Positions 25,144 through 36,067 are shown, counted from the stretch's first letter. The stretch: DNA of 64,000 bases from an uncultured Eubacteriales bacterium (GCA_949878485.1 CATLAM010000004.1:1-64000); one strand, 5' to 3'. Made by a program: numbers and translations. Notes: a model not told the origin generated them from the sequence alone.

Positions 25144-26164
25144 TTTTGTCGTTTATTATTAAACAAATTTTTTCGACTGCATTGTTTTTTGCAGTTTTTT
25201 TCATGTTTTTTTCAATTTTTTCATGAAATTTTGTAAGAAAATCTAATTTCATAGAAAATTTTTCAAAAGTATATTCTTCTTCCTGCAACACTTGAGCATA
25301 ACCTAGTTGTTCAAAAAGTTTAGCGTTGTCTATTTGGTCACCACGAGAACATTTTTTTGAAAGTGGAATTAAAAGCATTGGTTTTGCAAGAGCAAGAAGT
25401 TCGTTTATTACGCCACTTCCAGCACGAGCAACAACTATGTCAGCAGATTTGTAATAGTCTTCTATATTTTCAGCATAAGGAACAATTTTATAGTTTTCAT
25501 GTATGATGTTTTGAAAATTCTTTTTTCCGCTTATGTGAATGATGTTGAATTTCTTTGTCAGTTTGTCGAGATTGTCAAAGATGATTTCATTTAGGAATTT
25601 TGCTCCTAGACTTCCGCCAAGCACCAGCATGCAAGGAAGGTTATTTTTAAAAAGTCTTAAAGGTTGACCTTCAAAAATTTTTTGACGAATAGGCTGGCCT
25701 GTGTAAATACACTTTTTGTTTTTCTTTGCTGTGTCAGAAAAACTTGTGCACATTACATTGCAAGATTTAAGAATGATTTTATTTGCCAGCCCAAATGTTA
25801 AATCGCTTTCATGACTGACAATTGGAATGTTTAATTTTTTTCCAGCCATGGCAACTGGCACGGCAACAAATCCACCCTTGGAAAAAATTATGTCGGGTGC
25901 AAGATTTTTAAGTTTTATTTTTGTTTGTTTAATTGATGAAATAAGTTTGAAAGGTATAAGCAAGTTTCTTAATGTCAACTTTCTTTCCAACTTAACAGCA
26001 GGAATTTCATGATAGGTTATGTTTTTATGCTTTGACAAAATTTCTTTTTCGATGCCGTTGCTTCCAAAATAATGAATTTCAAAGTCTTTTAATTTTTCTG
26101 CAACTGCAAGTGCAGGATAGACATGTCCTGCAGTTCCGCCACCTGTTAAAACAATTTTTTTCAT
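25133..26164 (-). CDS. murG: UDP-GlcNAc:lipid I transferase
   Basis: 343 residues. It adds GlcNAc to undecaprenyl-pyrophosphoryl-MurNAc-pentapeptide at the inner membrane face, the last cytoplasmic step of lipid II synthesis. Visible motifs: GGGTAGHVYPALAVAE near residue 8, FSKGGFVAVPVAMA near residue 94, the glycosyltransferase fold-B GGSLGAKFLNE near residue 184, and the donor-binding VARAGSGVINELLALAKP segment near residue 246. AAGAGGTTTTAT precedes ATG. It stands alone rather than in a dcw cluster. Confidence 0.95.
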   Translation of the reverse strand: MKKIVLTGGGTAGHVYPALAVAEKLKDFEIHYFGSNGIEKEILSKHKNITYHEIPAVKLERKLTLRNLLIPFKLISSIKQTKIKLKNLAPDIIFSKGGFVAVPVAMAGKKLNIPIVSHESDLTFGLANKIILKSCNVMCTSFSDTAKKNKKCIYTGQPIRQKIFEGQPLRLFKNNLPCMLVLGGSLGAKFLNEIIFDNLDKLTKKFNIIHISGKKNFQNIIHENYKIVPYAENIEDYYKSADIVVARAGSGVINELLALAKPMLLIPLSKKCSRGDQIDNAKLFEQLGYAQVLQEEEYTFEKFSMKLDFLTKFHEKIEKNMKKTAKNNAVEKICLIINDKIKN

Positions 26165-26355
26165 ATAAAACCTCTTGATTTATTATATTGTTTGAATTTG
26201 TTAAAAAGAATATACGAATTTTATTTAAAGAATAAATATACTTAAATATGTATAAATATACAACAAATAAAATCTTGATAAAACGCGAAATTTGTTTTTT
26301 TTATTTGATGTTTTATGTTATAATAAACTTAGTTATAATTAATAATGGAGTTTAT

Positions 26356-28311
26356 ATGGCAGAAAAAGAATATGAATCAAAAGACATAGTTGTGCTGGAT
26401 GGACTTGACGCTGTTAGGTTGCGTCCAGGGATGTATATCGGCACAACAAGTTCAAGGGGTTTCCACCATATCCTTTGGGAAATAGTGGACAATGCCATTG
26501 ATGAAATTTCAAATGGTCATGGCGACACAATTAAAATTACTTTAAATAATGACGGCAGTGCAACGGTGGAAGATAATGGCCGTGGTATTCCTGTTGACAT
26601 TCATCCAACTCTTAAAAAGAGCGGTGTTGAAGTTGTTTACACTACTTTGCATGCAGGCGGAAAATTTAATAATGAAAACTATAAATTTTCTGGTGGGCTT
26701 CATGGCGTGGGGGCGTCAGTAACTAATGCGTTGTCTGAATGGTGCAATGTAACCATCAACAAGGGCGGGAAAAAATATTATATTGAATTTCATTCTTATG
26801 CCGATGAAAATGGAAAAGTTCACAGTGGGATTCCTGTTGGTCCGCTTAAAGAAATTGGGACAAGCACTGAAAGTGGAACAAAAGTTACATTCCTTCCTGA
26901 TAAGCGTGTGTTTGGTGACCAGAAATTTAATTTTGAAACCATTTTAAGACGTGCAAGAGAATTGGCATTTTTAAATAAGGGTCTTAAAATAATTGTTACA
27001 GATCAACCAACTTCGCAAGTAAGTGAATTTCACTATGAAGGTGGAATTAAAGATTTTGTGTCATATTTGGTTGAAGGGAAAAATCCTTTGTTTAAAAATC
27101 CGCTTTATATCACAGCAGAAAACAAAGTTGTTTATTTGGAAGTAAGTTTTATTTCAACTGACTCATACACAGAAAACACTTTCTCTTATGTCAATAACAT
27201 TCCAACAACAGAAGGCGGAATGCATGAAATTGGCTTTAAAAGTGCTTTCACTAAAGTGTTCAACGATTATGCAAGGGCAAACAACTTTTTGAAAGAAAAA
27301 GAAGCAAATCTTTTGGGGGAAGATTTCCGTGAAGGTTTGGTTACTGTCATCAACATCAACATGAATAATGTTCAGTTTGAAGGTCAGACCAAAACAAAAC
27401 TTGGAAATCCTGAAGCAAGAACGGAAGTTGAAGCCTTGGCTATTCAAGAATTAAACAAGTTGCTTGCAGACAAGAAAAATGCCACTTATGCTGAAGTTAT
27501 TGTCAACAAAGCGATTCAAGCGGCAAAAGTTAGATTGGCGGCAAAAAAAGCAAAAGAACTCACCAGAGCAAAGAACAGTGCTGAAAACTTTAATCTTGTT
27601 GGAAAACTTGCTGCTTCAACATCTAAGAATCGTGAGAAGAACGAATTGTTTATCGTGGAAGGAGATTCTGCGGGTGGAAGTGCTAAGCAGGGAAGAGACA
27701 GAAGATTTCAAGCAATTTTGCCACTTCGCGGAAAACCTTTGAATGCCGAGAAAAAACGTGTCGACCAAGTTTTGGCAAATGAAGAAATAAGAACGATTAT
27801 TTCTGCGTTGGACACAGGCTTTGGAGAAGATTTTGATTTGTCTACTTTAAGATATAACAAAGTTATCATTCTTTCCGATGCTGACCAAGACGGCGCTCAT
27901 ATCCGTGCCATTCTTTTGACTTTCTTCTATCGCTATATGCGTCAACTTATCACTGATGGACATGTCTATATTGGGCTTCCACCACTTTATAAGGTTTATA
28001 AAAAAGATTATGAAAAATATGTTTATTCGGATGCTGAACTTCCAGAAGCGGTTGCTCATGCTGGAAAAGGTTATTTAATTCAAAGATATAAGGGGCTTGG
28101 TGAAATGAATCCAGAACAACTCTGGGAAACAACTATGGATCCAGAAAACAGAACGCTGATTCAAGTCACCATTGAAGATGCTGCACAAGCAGAAAAGATG
28201 ATTACTACATTAATGGGTGATGCCATTGATGAAAGAAAGGCTTACATCAACGAGCATGCAAACTTTGACAGAGAAGATGCCTTTATGAAAAACTATAAAA
28301 AAATCGATTAA
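26356..28311 (+). CDS. gyrB: Type IIA topoisomerase ATPase subunit (GyrB/ParE)
   Basis: 651 residues from ATG 26356, where TGGAG precedes; an upstream frame to 26248 is poorly supported. GHKL ATPase with EIVDNAIDE, DNGRGIPV, and GGLHGVGASVTNALS; TOPRIM region with EGDSAGGSAKQGRDR and DADQDGAHIR. These residues do not separate GyrB from ParE with certainty; the ending LMGD(A)...ERK resembles GyrB. It pairs with the A subunit 42 bases downstream. Gyrase introduces negative supercoils; topoisomerase IV decatenates. Confidence 0.92.
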   Translation: MAEKEYESKDIVVLDGLDAVRLRPGMYIGTTSSRGFHHILWEIVDNAIDEISNGHGDTIKITLNNDGSATVEDNGRGIPVDIHPTLKKSGVEVVYTTLHAGGKFNNENYKFSGGLHGVGASVTNALSEWCNVTINKGGKKYYIEFHSYADENGKVHSGIPVGPLKEIGTSTESGTKVTFLPDKRVFGDQKFNFETILRRARELAFLNKGLKIIVTDQPTSQVSEFHYEGGIKDFVSYLVEGKNPLFKNPLYITAENKVVYLEVSFISTDSYTENTFSYVNNIPTTEGGMHEIGFKSAFTKVFNDYARANNFLKEKEANLLGEDFREGLVTVININMNNVQFEGQTKTKLGNPEARTEVEALAIQELNKLLADKKNATYAEVIVNKAIQAAKVRLAAKKAKELTRAKNSAENFNLVGKLAASTSKNREKNELFIVEGDSAGGSAKQGRDRRFQAILPLRGKPLNAEKKRVDQVLANEEIRTIISALDTGFGEDFDLSTLRYNKVIILSDADQDGAHIRAILLTFFYRYMRQLITDGHVYIGLPPLYKVYKKDYEKYVYSDAELPEAVAHAGKGYLIQRYKGLGEMNPEQLWETTMDPENRTLIQVTIEDAAQAEKMITTLMGDAIDERKAYINEHANFDREDAFMKNYKKID

Positions 28312-28353
28312 ATATGATTTGTTTTTAATTTTAATTAAAAGTTGAGGTTTTTG

Positions 28354-31152
28354 ATGTTTAACGACCAACATTATGACGATGATGAGTTTGAAAAACAGTC
28401 AATCGAACCTATTGACGGGCAAATGTGTTATGATGAACTTCTTCTTCCACCAAGTGAAGAAGAAAATTCGGAAGAACATGAACAACAGCCTGTTGATGGG
28501 CAGATTGATATATGGTCTTATTCGCAAAATTTAAAATCTCAAAAGGAAGAAAAAACAATGGAATATAAAGAAAATCAACAAAACTTTGAAGAAAAAAAAG
28601 ATGAAAGAAAAACTGAAATTTTGGTTAATAACTCAAATGATGTTTTAAATTTAGAAACAAATTCAGAAGTTTCAGAAGAAATTTTGGAAGAAGTTGTTTC
28701 CGAAGAAGAAAACAATGAAACCACTTCAAATGAAAATAATGGAAACAACGATTCTAATGGCGGAAACAATGGTGGCTCTGATTCTGGCGTGCTTTTTAAG
28801 TCACTTGAAGATGTGCTTCATGACAGCATGATTCCATACACAGAGCATGTTGTTATGGACAGAGCATTGCCAAGAGTGGAAGACGGTTTAAAACCTGTTC
28901 AACGTAGAATTTTGTATTCTATGCTTGAACTTGGTTTGTCGCCTGACAAACCTTACAGAAAGTCAGCGAGAATTGTTGGTGACTGTATGGGTAAATATCA
29001 TCCACATGGTGACAGTTCCGTTTATGATGCCATGGTCAGAATGTCACAAGACTTTGTTTTAAGGGCTACTTTGATTGATGGGCATGGAAACTTTGGTTCA
29101 ATCGATGGTGACAGCGCTGCTGCAATGCGTTATACTGAAGCAAGAATGACTCCACTTGCCATGGAACTTTTGCGTGATTTGGAAAAGGATACTGTTCGTT
29201 GGGGACTTAACTTTGATGACACTTTGAAAGAACCTGATGTATTACCAGGAAGATTTCCAAACCTTTTGGTTAACGGTGCTTCTGGAATTGCAGTTGGTGT
29301 GGCTACTAACATTCCACCACATAATCTTGGCGAAGTAATTGATGGGGTTGTGGCTTATATTGACAATCCAAGAATTAAACTTGATGAAATGATGAAAATC
29401 ATCAAAGGTCCAGATTTTCCAACAGGTGGCGAACTTATTTTTGGTGATGGACTTAAAAGTGCTTATGAAACTGGTAAGGGTAAAATAACCATTCGTGCCA
29501 AGGTTGGAATTGAACAGAATGGTGATAAACAGAGTTTGGTTATTACTGAAATCCCTTATCAAGTAAATAAGGCGTTGTTGCTTCAAAAAATTGCCGAACT
29601 TAAAGAAAAGAATAAAGAAAAACTTTCCGTTATAAGCGAAATTCGTGATGAAAGTGACAGAAGCGGTATGCGTGCTGTCATTCGTTTGAAGAAAGAAGCA
29701 GATGCAAAGAAAATTTTGGCATTTTTATATCAATCAACCAATTTGCAAGTTACTTATGCCATAAACATGGTTGCCATTGCTGGCGGTAAGCCAAAACTTA
29801 TGGGGCTTATGGACATCATTTCTTATTACACTGCTTTCCAACGCGATGTCGTTGTCAGAAGAACTAAGTTTGATTTGAATGTCGCAAAAGAACGCGCACA
29901 TATCGTTGAAGGGCTTTTAATTGCCATTAAAAACATTGATGCTGTCATTAAAATCATCAAAACTTCTGCCAATGTTGCAGAAGCAAGACAAAGACTTAGG
30001 GATAAGTTTAAACTTTCTGAAAAACAAGCACAAGCAATTTTGGATATGCGTCTTGCAAGACTTGTCAATCTGGAAGTAACAAAACTTGAAGAAGAATTGG
30101 CTGCTTTAAAAGAACGCATTAAGGAATTGGAAACTATTTTGGGATCTCACAAACTTCAACTTGAAGTTGTTAAGCGTGAAATCTTGGAAATTAAAAGAAA
30201 GTTTGCATTGCCAAGACGCTCTCGCGAAAGTAAGCATGGGGAAGAAATTAAGCTTGAAAAAGTTGAAGATGTTGAAGATGTAAAAGATTTCTTTGTTGCT
30301 GTGACTGCTGGAAAAACCTTGAAAAAAATCAGTGCAAAAAATTATTCAAAGTCACAACGAACATTAGTTGATGGCTCTACACTGTTTAATGTTCACACAT
30401 CTCTTCTTCCTGTTAAACACACAGACACAATTTTGATTTTCACTGACCAAGGTAATTGCTTGAAAACCACAGTGGAAAAATTGCCAGAAGGTAAGTGGCG
30501 TGACAAGGGTTTAACCCTTAAACAGATTGATAAATCTGCAGATGTAATTGAAAGTCCAGTTGCTGTTTTGAAGGTTGAAGGAAGCGGAGATATTGCTTTC
30601 TTTACAAAAGAAGGAATGATTAAACGAAGCACCGAAAAAGACTGTGTTGTAAATAAAAGTTTCTATCAAGTTGTTAAACTTTCTGGAAATGACAAGGTCA
30701 TCAATGTAGAACATGAAATTAAAGGCAAAACCTTTGGTGTTTTCAGTAAAGACGGAAATGTTGTAAACTTTGATAAAAGTGAAGTGCCAATTCAAGGCAG
30801 AATTTCTGGTGGTGTGAAAGCCATCAACATTGAAAAAGATGACTATGTTGTTTACGCTGGTCAAAACTTGTCAGATGACTTTGTGGTTATGACAAGTGAT
30901 GGTTTTGCTAAGCGTTTGAATTGTGTGGTTGTGCCAATAAGTTCAAGAAACAGAAAAGGTGTTAAATATGTCAATTTCTCTGGCAAAAATGCTTATGTTG
31001 TTTATGTTGGACTTGCCGATAAGTTTGTTGTTGACCATGGTCTTGATTTCAGTTTGCTTGAAAAGAAAAAAATGAAGCAAGCAGACAGATTAAATGTTGG
31101 AAACAATGAAGTTAAAAAGAAATTTTTAGGAGTTTACAATTTTATTGATTAA
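28354..31152 (+). CDS. Type IIA topoisomerase subunit A (GyrA/ParC) with acidic N-extension
   Basis: 932 residues. The catalytic core starts near residue 145; the active-site Tyr is in AMRYTEARM, with the QRRILYSM and [21 protein letters not shown] blocks before it, and a beta-pinwheel C-terminal domain after residue 630. No canonical GyrA box (QRRGGKG) is visible, which favours ParC-type or a divergent gyrase, so I give no symbol. About 143 residues precede the core: acidic, Asn/Glu-rich, with a twice-occurring (I/V)DGQ motif. GAGG sits before ATG 28354; an internal ATG at residue 69 also has AAGGAAG before it. Confidence 0.9.
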   Translation: MFNDQHYDDDEFEKQSIEPIDGQMCYDELLLPPSEEENSEEHEQQPVDGQIDIWSYSQNLKSQKEEKTMEYKENQQNFEEKKDERKTEILVNNSNDVLNLETNSEVSEEILEEVVSEEENNETTSNENNGNNDSNGGNNGGSDSGVLFKSLEDVLHDSMIPYTEHVVMDRALPRVEDGLKPVQRRILYSMLELGLSPDKPYRKSARIVGDCMGKYHPHGDSSVYDAMVRMSQDFVLRATLIDGHGNFGSIDGDSAAAMRYTEARMTPLAMELLRDLEKDTVRWGLNFDDTLKEPDVLPGRFPNLLVNGASGIAVGVATNIPPHNLGEVIDGVVAYIDNPRIKLDEMMKIIKGPDFPTGGELIFGDGLKSAYETGKGKITIRAKVGIEQNGDKQSLVITEIPYQVNKALLLQKIAELKEKNKEKLSVISEIRDESDRSGMRAVIRLKKEADAKKILAFLYQSTNLQVTYAINMVAIAGGKPKLMGLMDIISYYTAFQRDVVVRRTKFDLNVAKERAHIVEGLLIAIKNIDAVIKIIKTSANVAEARQRLRDKFKLSEKQAQAILDMRLARLVNLEVTKLEEELAALKERIKELETILGSHKLQLEVVKREILEIKRKFALPRRSRESKHGEEIKLEKVEDVEDVKDFFVAVTAGKTLKKISAKNYSKSQRTLVDGSTLFNVHTSLLPVKHTDTILIFTDQGNCLKTTVEKLPEGKWRDKGLTLKQIDKSADVIESPVAVLKVEGSGDIAFFTKEGMIKRSTEKDCVVNKSFYQVVKLSGNDKVINVEHEIKGKTFGVFSKDGNVVNFDKSEVPIQGRISGGVKAINIEKDDYVVYAGQNLSDDFVVMTSDGFAKRLNCVVVPISSRNRKGVKYVNFSGKNAYVVYVGLADKFVVDHGLDFSLLEKKKMKQADRLNVGNNEVKKKFLGVYNFID

Positions 31153-31180
31153 AAGGTGGAGATGTCCACCTTTTTTATTT
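31152..31180 (+). terminator. Terminator after the topoisomerase genes
   Basis: AAAAGGTGGA / TCCACCTTTTTT stem around GATG, followed by a T-run. Confidence 0.88.
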
Positions 31181-31229
31181 ATAATTAAAATAAATAAATG
31201 TAAAATTGTCGTAATTTTTGTTTAATTTC

Positions 31230-31258
31230 TTGGAATTTTGTTAAATTTTGTTTATAAT
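31230..31258 (+). promoter_or_regulatory. Leaderless-type promoter
   Basis: TTGGAA, 17-base spacer, TATAAT. The -10 ends six bases before ATG 31265, which has no Shine-Dalgarno site. Confidence 0.75.
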
Positions 31259-31264
31259 AAATAT

Positions 31265-34200
31265 ATGAAAAAAGTTCTGATGGTTGTCCTGTCAGTTTTT
31301 ATGTTTATGTCAATAAGTGTTGGCATAGGTTTTTCTGTTGGTTTCAATTTTCAACCACAACAAGCAGAAGCGGCAGATTCTGAAAATGTAGACACAAATA
31401 TTGAAAATCAAAATTCACTTACTCAAATTAACCATTATTTTTCAACTGAAATAAACGAATCAGCATCAATTCCAATCACAGGTGAAAATATTAATGATAC
31501 AAGTGAATATTCAGAATATAAAGGTTATGGAAAAATTTATAAAGCAGTTATTTTTGATCAAAATGACGGTCTATATAAAATAAAAATAGAATTAAATTCT
31601 GGCATTAAAATTAATGGTTATGTAATTCATTTTTTTGATACTGTTGACCGTATAAGACCTGTGACTAATCTTATTACAAATACAGAAATAGATACTAAAA
31701 CTGAAGAAATAACTTTTGATAGTGCTGGATGGAAAGGGATTTCTGTTTTTTGGGGAGAAGAGGCTGTTGTAAAATATGGTTTTTACGATGGGAATAATAG
31801 TATTGATTATAATGTAAGTAATACACATGGCAGTTACAACGGAACAGAAATTGGAAATGGTAATGTATACACTGTTTCTGTTTCTGCGGGTGCAGGTAAG
31901 ATGTTACATAGCATTGAGTGGGTGTATAAATCAGATAATGCAATATCTAACAGCGATGATGTTGTTTATCCAAGTGAAAATAGAATTGTTTGGGATGACA
32001 AAAGTGAAAATTTGACTGAAAATCCGTCTAGTTTGAAGAGAGAGAATGGGAGTAAATATTCAACTATTGAAATAACTGGATTTTCAAAGTTCCCTAAATA
32101 TTTAAGAATTGTTTTTAGGGAAAGTAATGAAATTTCATTTGATTTATTGGTGTCTACTGATCCTAATACACGGCATCATTCTGTATTAGAACCAAGCCCA
32201 AATGGATTTCAAAGTGTTTACACTGGCAGCACTGGGTTTTCGGTTGGAGAAATAAACAACAATATATATTCAGAAAAGCAAATAACAATTGGAGATATGG
32301 AAGAAATTAAAATTGGACCAAAAGTTTATAATCATGAATTAGGTTTATTTGCAATTGGATTAAAATATAAGATTTATTATAAAAATAAATCCCAACAAAA
32401 AGTCTATTTGACTGTTACTGGAAGCAATGATAATGAAATAGTCTTATATGAAGATGGATTTAAAGCAAGTTCAGATTTAGAGAAATATAAGTATGTGAAT
32501 GTTAAGTTAACAACTAATGATCTTAAAGATAATTTAAATAATCAAGGCTACATTGAATTATATCTTGAAGAGAGTGGGACGGAAGTTGGGCTGAATGCTC
32601 ATGCAATGTCGGATAAGTTGACAAGTCTGGGACAATATGAATCTTCCAATTTTGGAGGGAAGATTGAGATTTCAACAAATTCAAATATTTATAATGTTTC
32701 AGCGAATTATTCTCAAGGCTATGATTTTTCTGCAAGGATAATAGACACTAAAAATGTTGGTTATGTAACATTCTTTCCAAGCGAAATTTTAAATTCAAGT
32801 GACATTGGGAAACAAGATTCTAAAAGCGTTTTTGCAGTTTCTATGGATAAAGCGGGAAGTGATGGTAATTATAGTTTAAAGGCACATGGAAGCAGCAGAC
32901 CTTTAAAAGAAGAAAATAAAGAAAATGGGTTTGTTTATTATGACAATATTTTTACAGCGTTTATTTATTACACGATGAATGCATATGACGAAGCAGGCAA
33001 TGAAGGCCAATTTATTATGAATTTGCCAGATGATTACAAAATTGAAGTTTATTGTTATTTTTCTCTTCAACAATTTCAATTTAATGGTTTAAATGTTGTT
33101 GATGATAAAGTTGTTGAAGATAAAAATGAAGAAGAAATGTTAAACAAAGAATTTTCTTTCAGCAACAAAGTTAAAGTAACTTACAATTTGCCAAACAATG
33201 GTGGTGAAGTCATTATGTTTGAAAGTGACTTTAAAAAAGACCTTAAAGTTTATTATGGTGCAACAGTTTCTTTAAGTCTTATGGATGGAAAAGAGTTTAG
33301 ATTTGTTGGTCTTTATTACAGCAATGAAACAGAAGACAAACTTATCAGTGTTCCTTCTCAAATAGAAGAAATTTCAGGGAACATTGTTTACAACTATGAA
33401 TTTGATTTCACAACAAACAAGCCTTTAAACTTAAAAGCAAAATATGTTTCTTATTCTGTGACAGACAAACGAATTTATCCAACCAACAGAGTTTACAGCA
33501 TCAGTTCTGCTGAAGATTTAATTTGGCTTAGCAACAGTGTTTTGAATGGAAACACTTTTGAAGGTTATATTGTTAAACAGACAGGAAATATTGTTTTTAG
33601 TGATGATGAAAATTTGCATCCTATTGGAACTGTTAAAACTCCTTTCAAAGGCGTTTATGATGGAAATAATTACACTATTTCAAATTTGAAATTCTTTGCT
33701 GTGGATGATTATACTTTAAACCTTAAAAATGTCGGTTTGTTTGGATGCACTGAAAATGCAACCATTAAAAACGTCAATATTGTTTCTAATGGAAATGGTT
33801 TGGTTAAAGGGCTTTCAAATGTTGGCGGAATTGTTGGCTATGCAAAAGGCACTAAATTTAAATTTGTCAGAAATTTCAACTTAAATGTAGATTTAAAAAA
33901 TAATGGTCAATATATTCCAGTTGAACTGTTTGATTTTAAGAAAGAAATTCTCAAAAATTCTAATGTCACTTTGGTTAATCCAGAAATGAACAATTTTGGT
34001 GGAATAGTTGGTCTAGCAGAAAATTGCAGTTTTACAGCAGTTTCTTGCAGTGCAAATGTTTTGGCTGGTGGAAACATGGAAACATCAGGTGGAATAGTTG
34101 GTTTTGCAAAAAATTGCAATTTAGACAAATGTGTTTATGATAAAAGTCAAGCAAATTCAATGTCTGAAATTGATTTAAAATTGCTTAATTGTGATGCAAA

Positions 34201-34411
34201 AAGCGTTGTGTCTAATTGTTGTGTTTATAAAGATCAACAAACCAATATTTATTATACAACTGTTAAAAATGTTTTGTATTTTGGTGAAATTCAAAGTAGT
34301 GACGATAAACTTTCTGTAAATATAAACGGAACAGAAAATGAATTGTCGAATGATATTTGGTTTATTTTAAATGGCAGGACAGAATTAAAAATTTTCTATT
34401 GGGGTTATTAA
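31265..34411 (+). CDS. Large secreted protein with GLUG repeats
   Basis: 1048 residues. A signal peptide covers about residues 1-36 (KK, hydrophobic core, AEA-type cleavage). Most of the chain is beta-rich with no motif I recognise. The C-terminal third (from about residue 740) has the IgA-peptidase/GLUG-like pattern: a YSISSAEDLIWLSN entry segment, PIGTVKTPFKGVYDGNNYTISNL, then three copies of the GGIVG core (VGGIVGYAKG, FGGIVGLAENC, SGGIVGFAKNC). No LPXTG or other anchor is visible at the C-terminus, so it is probably secreted or non-covalently held. Adhesion is a common role of such proteins; the actual role is unknown. The start is the ATG predicted to be leaderless. Confidence 0.85.
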   Translation: MKKVLMVVLSVFMFMSISVGIGFSVGFNFQPQQAEAADSENVDTNIENQNSLTQINHYFSTEINESASIPITGENINDTSEYSEYKGYGKIYKAVIFDQNDGLYKIKIELNSGIKINGYVIHFFDTVDRIRPVTNLITNTEIDTKTEEITFDSAGWKGISVFWGEEAVVKYGFYDGNNSIDYNVSNTHGSYNGTEIGNGNVYTVSVSAGAGKMLHSIEWVYKSDNAISNSDDVVYPSENRIVWDDKSENLTENPSSLKRENGSKYSTIEITGFSKFPKYLRIVFRESNEISFDLLVSTDPNTRHHSVLEPSPNGFQSVYTGSTGFSVGEINNNIYSEKQITIGDMEEIKIGPKVYNHELGLFAIGLKYKIYYKNKSQQKVYLTVTGSNDNEIVLYEDGFKASSDLEKYKYVNVKLTTNDLKDNLNNQGYIELYLEESGTEVGLNAHAMSDKLTSLGQYESSNFGGKIEISTNSNIYNVSANYSQGYDFSARIIDTKNVGYVTFFPSEILNSSDIGKQDSKSVFAVSMDKAGSDGNYSLKAHGSSRPLKEENKENGFVYYDNIFTAFIYYTMNAYDEAGNEGQFIMNLPDDYKIEVYCYFSLQQFQFNGLNVVDDKVVEDKNEEEMLNKEFSFSNKVKVTYNLPNNGGEVIMFESDFKKDLKVYYGATVSLSLMDGKEFRFVGLYYSNETEDKLISVPSQIEEISGNIVYNYEFDFTTNKPLNLKAKYVSYSVTDKRIYPTNRVYSISSAEDLIWLSNSVLNGNTFEGYIVKQTGNIVFSDDENLHPIGTVKTPFKGVYDGNNYTISNLKFFAVDDYTLNLKNVGLFGCTENATIKNVNIVSNGNGLVKGLSNVGGIVGYAKGTKFKFVRNFNLNVDLKNNGQYIPVELFDFKKEILKNSNVTLVNPEMNNFGGIVGLAENCSFTAVSCSANVLAGGNMETSGGIVGFAKNCNLDKCVYDKSQANSMSEIDLKLLNCDAKSVVSNCCVYKDQQTNIYYTTVKNVLYFGEIQSSDDKLSVNINGTENELSNDIWFILNGRTELKIFYWGY

Positions 34412-34441
34412 AAGAAGTAAAAATTTTTGCTTCTTTTTTTA
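34411..34441 (+). terminator. Terminator
   Basis: AAAGAAGTAAAAA / TTTTTGCTTCTTT stem (one G-U pair) followed by a T-run. The next 160 bases hold only a promoter candidate. Confidence 0.75.
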
Positions 34442-34556
34442 TTTAGGACACAACAGAATGTTCTATTTTTTTGTTTATCCAAATATATTATTTTGTGTAA
34501 AAGATTGATTTTCGACATTTTTTACTGATTTGAGAAAATATCAGACAAAATTTTGG

Positions 34557-34585
34557 TTGTTGAAGTTAATCTATATATTTAAAAT
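34557..34585 (+). promoter_or_regulatory. Promoter candidate of the deacetylase gene
   Basis: TTGTTG, 17-base spacer, TAAAAT, 15 bases before ATG 34601 with AAAGGTAGG between. I cannot tell whether it is read by sigma-A or by a sporulation sigma factor. Confidence 0.45.
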
Positions 34586-34600
34586 AAAAGGTAGGTTTGT

Positions 34601-35365
34601 ATGCATTTCTGTGTTATCAAATCAAAAACAATCAGAATCTTTCTTGCAATGGTTTTAGTTATGGTGCTTTTGGCGATTTCTATTAATGGGACAACTTCCG
34701 CTTCGGTTTATTTTGGATATTCAACGCGAAAGGTGCCGATTTACAATGTGGAAACAACCGAAAAGCAAGTGGCAATTTCTTTTGATGCTGCGTGGGGTGC
34801 GGACAAAACACAAGGCATTATTGAAATTTTGAAAGAGTTTGATGTCACTGCAACTTTCTTTCTTGTAGGTTTTTGGGTGGATGATTATCCAGAAATGACC
34901 AAAGCGATTGCGGACGCTGGTTATGAAATTGGAACTCACTCAAACACTCATCCTGACATGGCTAAACTTGACAAAAACACCACAAGAAGTGAATTGGAAA
35001 CTTCAATTTCCAAGATTAAATCAGTTACAGGAAAAGATGTAAAACTTTTCAGAGCGCCTTTTGGCTCTTACAACAACACATTGCTTGAAACAGCCGAAGA
35101 ACTGTCTTTAAAGACCATTCAATGGGATGTTGACAGTTTGGATTGGAAAGGACTTTCTGCTGGCGAAATGGCAGGAAGAGTGACTTCCAAAGTTAAAAAC
35201 GGCTCTATAATTTTGATGCATAACAATTCTGACAACATCCTTGATGGACTTAGATTAATTTTGAACAAACTTAAAGTTCAAGGTTACAAAATTACATCAA
35301 TTTCAGAATTGGTTTATCAAGACAATTACACTGTGGATAGAAATGGAATACAACACAAAAACTAG
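34601..35365 (+). CDS. Polysaccharide deacetylase, PdaB-like
   Basis: 254 residues. An N-terminal signal or anchor helix (about 10-32) is followed by a NodB-type carbohydrate esterase 4 domain. The first motif reads SFDAAWG, the PdaB form of the usual TFDDGP. The metal-binding motif is HSNTHPDM near residue 112, then RAPFGSYN near residue 148, WDVDSLDWKG near 171 and LMHNN near residue 206. PdaB in Bacillus is needed for spore cortex integrity; whether this organism sporulates is unknown, since the fold also serves general cell-wall editing. Confidence 0.85.
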   Translation: MHFCVIKSKTIRIFLAMVLVMVLLAISINGTTSASVYFGYSTRKVPIYNVETTEKQVAISFDAAWGADKTQGIIEILKEFDVTATFFLVGFWVDDYPEMTKAIADAGYEIGTHSNTHPDMAKLDKNTTRSELETSISKIKSVTGKDVKLFRAPFGSYNNTLLETAEELSLKTIQWDVDSLDWKGLSAGEMAGRVTSKVKNGSIILMHNNSDNILDGLRLILNKLKVQGYKITSISELVYQDNYTVDRNGIQHKN

Positions 35366-35375
35366 GAGGAAAATT

Positions 35376-36053
35376 ATGAACATTATAAAAGAAGAAACCA
35401 CAAATTTTGCTTTGATTTCAGGAAAAATTTGTTCGACACTTGAAAAATCTCACCAAGTTGAAGGTGAAGAATTTTATGAATTTAAGGTTGCTGTTGACAG
35501 GCTTTCAAAGGTGACAGATGTTGTGCCTGTGACTGTAAGTGAACGCTCTTTGGTTGGAAAAACACTTAAAGAAGGTGACCTTGTTAAAGTTTGTGGGGAG
35601 TATAGAAGTTATAACAAACTTGTCAGTGACAAGAGCAGACTTATTTTGCATGTTTTTGCCAAAGAAATTGAACTTTGTGAAAGTTTGGAAGAAAATTTAA
35701 ATGAAGTTAAACTGACTGGCTTTTTATGTAAAAATCCAGTTTATCGCAAAACTCCTTTTGACAGAGAAATTTGCGACATTCTTTTGGCTGTAAACAGACC
35801 AAACTATCATAAGACCGATTATGTTCCTTGCATTTTGTGGGGAAGAAATGCCAGATTTATGGCAGAACAAAATGTTGGTTGCAAGGTGGAACTTACAGGA
35901 AGAATTCAATCTCGTGAATATTCCAAAACTTCGCCTGATGGTCAGATTGAAGTTAAAACCGCTTATGAAGTTTCTTGCCGAAGAATTTCAATTTCATCAA
36001 ATATGGTTAAGATTGAAAACAATTCTGATGACAGTGACAGAGCAGCAAATTAA
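35376..36053 (+). CDS. Single-stranded DNA-binding protein with two OB folds
   Basis: 225 residues from ATG 35376, which has AGGAGG six bases before. Two successive OB-fold segments are visible, the second from about residue 115 (NEVKLTGFLCKNPVYRKTPFDREICDILLAVNR...VPCILWGRNARFMAEQ...VELTGRIQSREY) with the usual SSB pattern. The duplicated form occurs in many Clostridia as an accessory SSB. No acidic DDDIPF-type tail is present; the end is a short DDSDRAAN. It follows the deacetylase gene by ten bases. Confidence 0.8.
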   Translation: MNIIKEETTNFALISGKICSTLEKSHQVEGEEFYEFKVAVDRLSKVTDVVPVTVSERSLVGKTLKEGDLVKVCGEYRSYNKLVSDKSRLILHVFAKEIELCESLEENLNEVKLTGFLCKNPVYRKTPFDREICDILLAVNRPNYHKTDYVPCILWGRNARFMAEQNVGCKVELTGRIQSREYSKTSPDGQIEVKTAYEVSCRRISISSNMVKIENNSDDSDRAAN

Positions 36054-36067
36054 GAAAAATTTTAAAA

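Noticed and set aside
26248-26355. N-terminal extension of GyrB
   Set aside because: Hydrophobic, AT-driven sequence without a ribosome site, while ATG 26356 has TGGAG and the family start.
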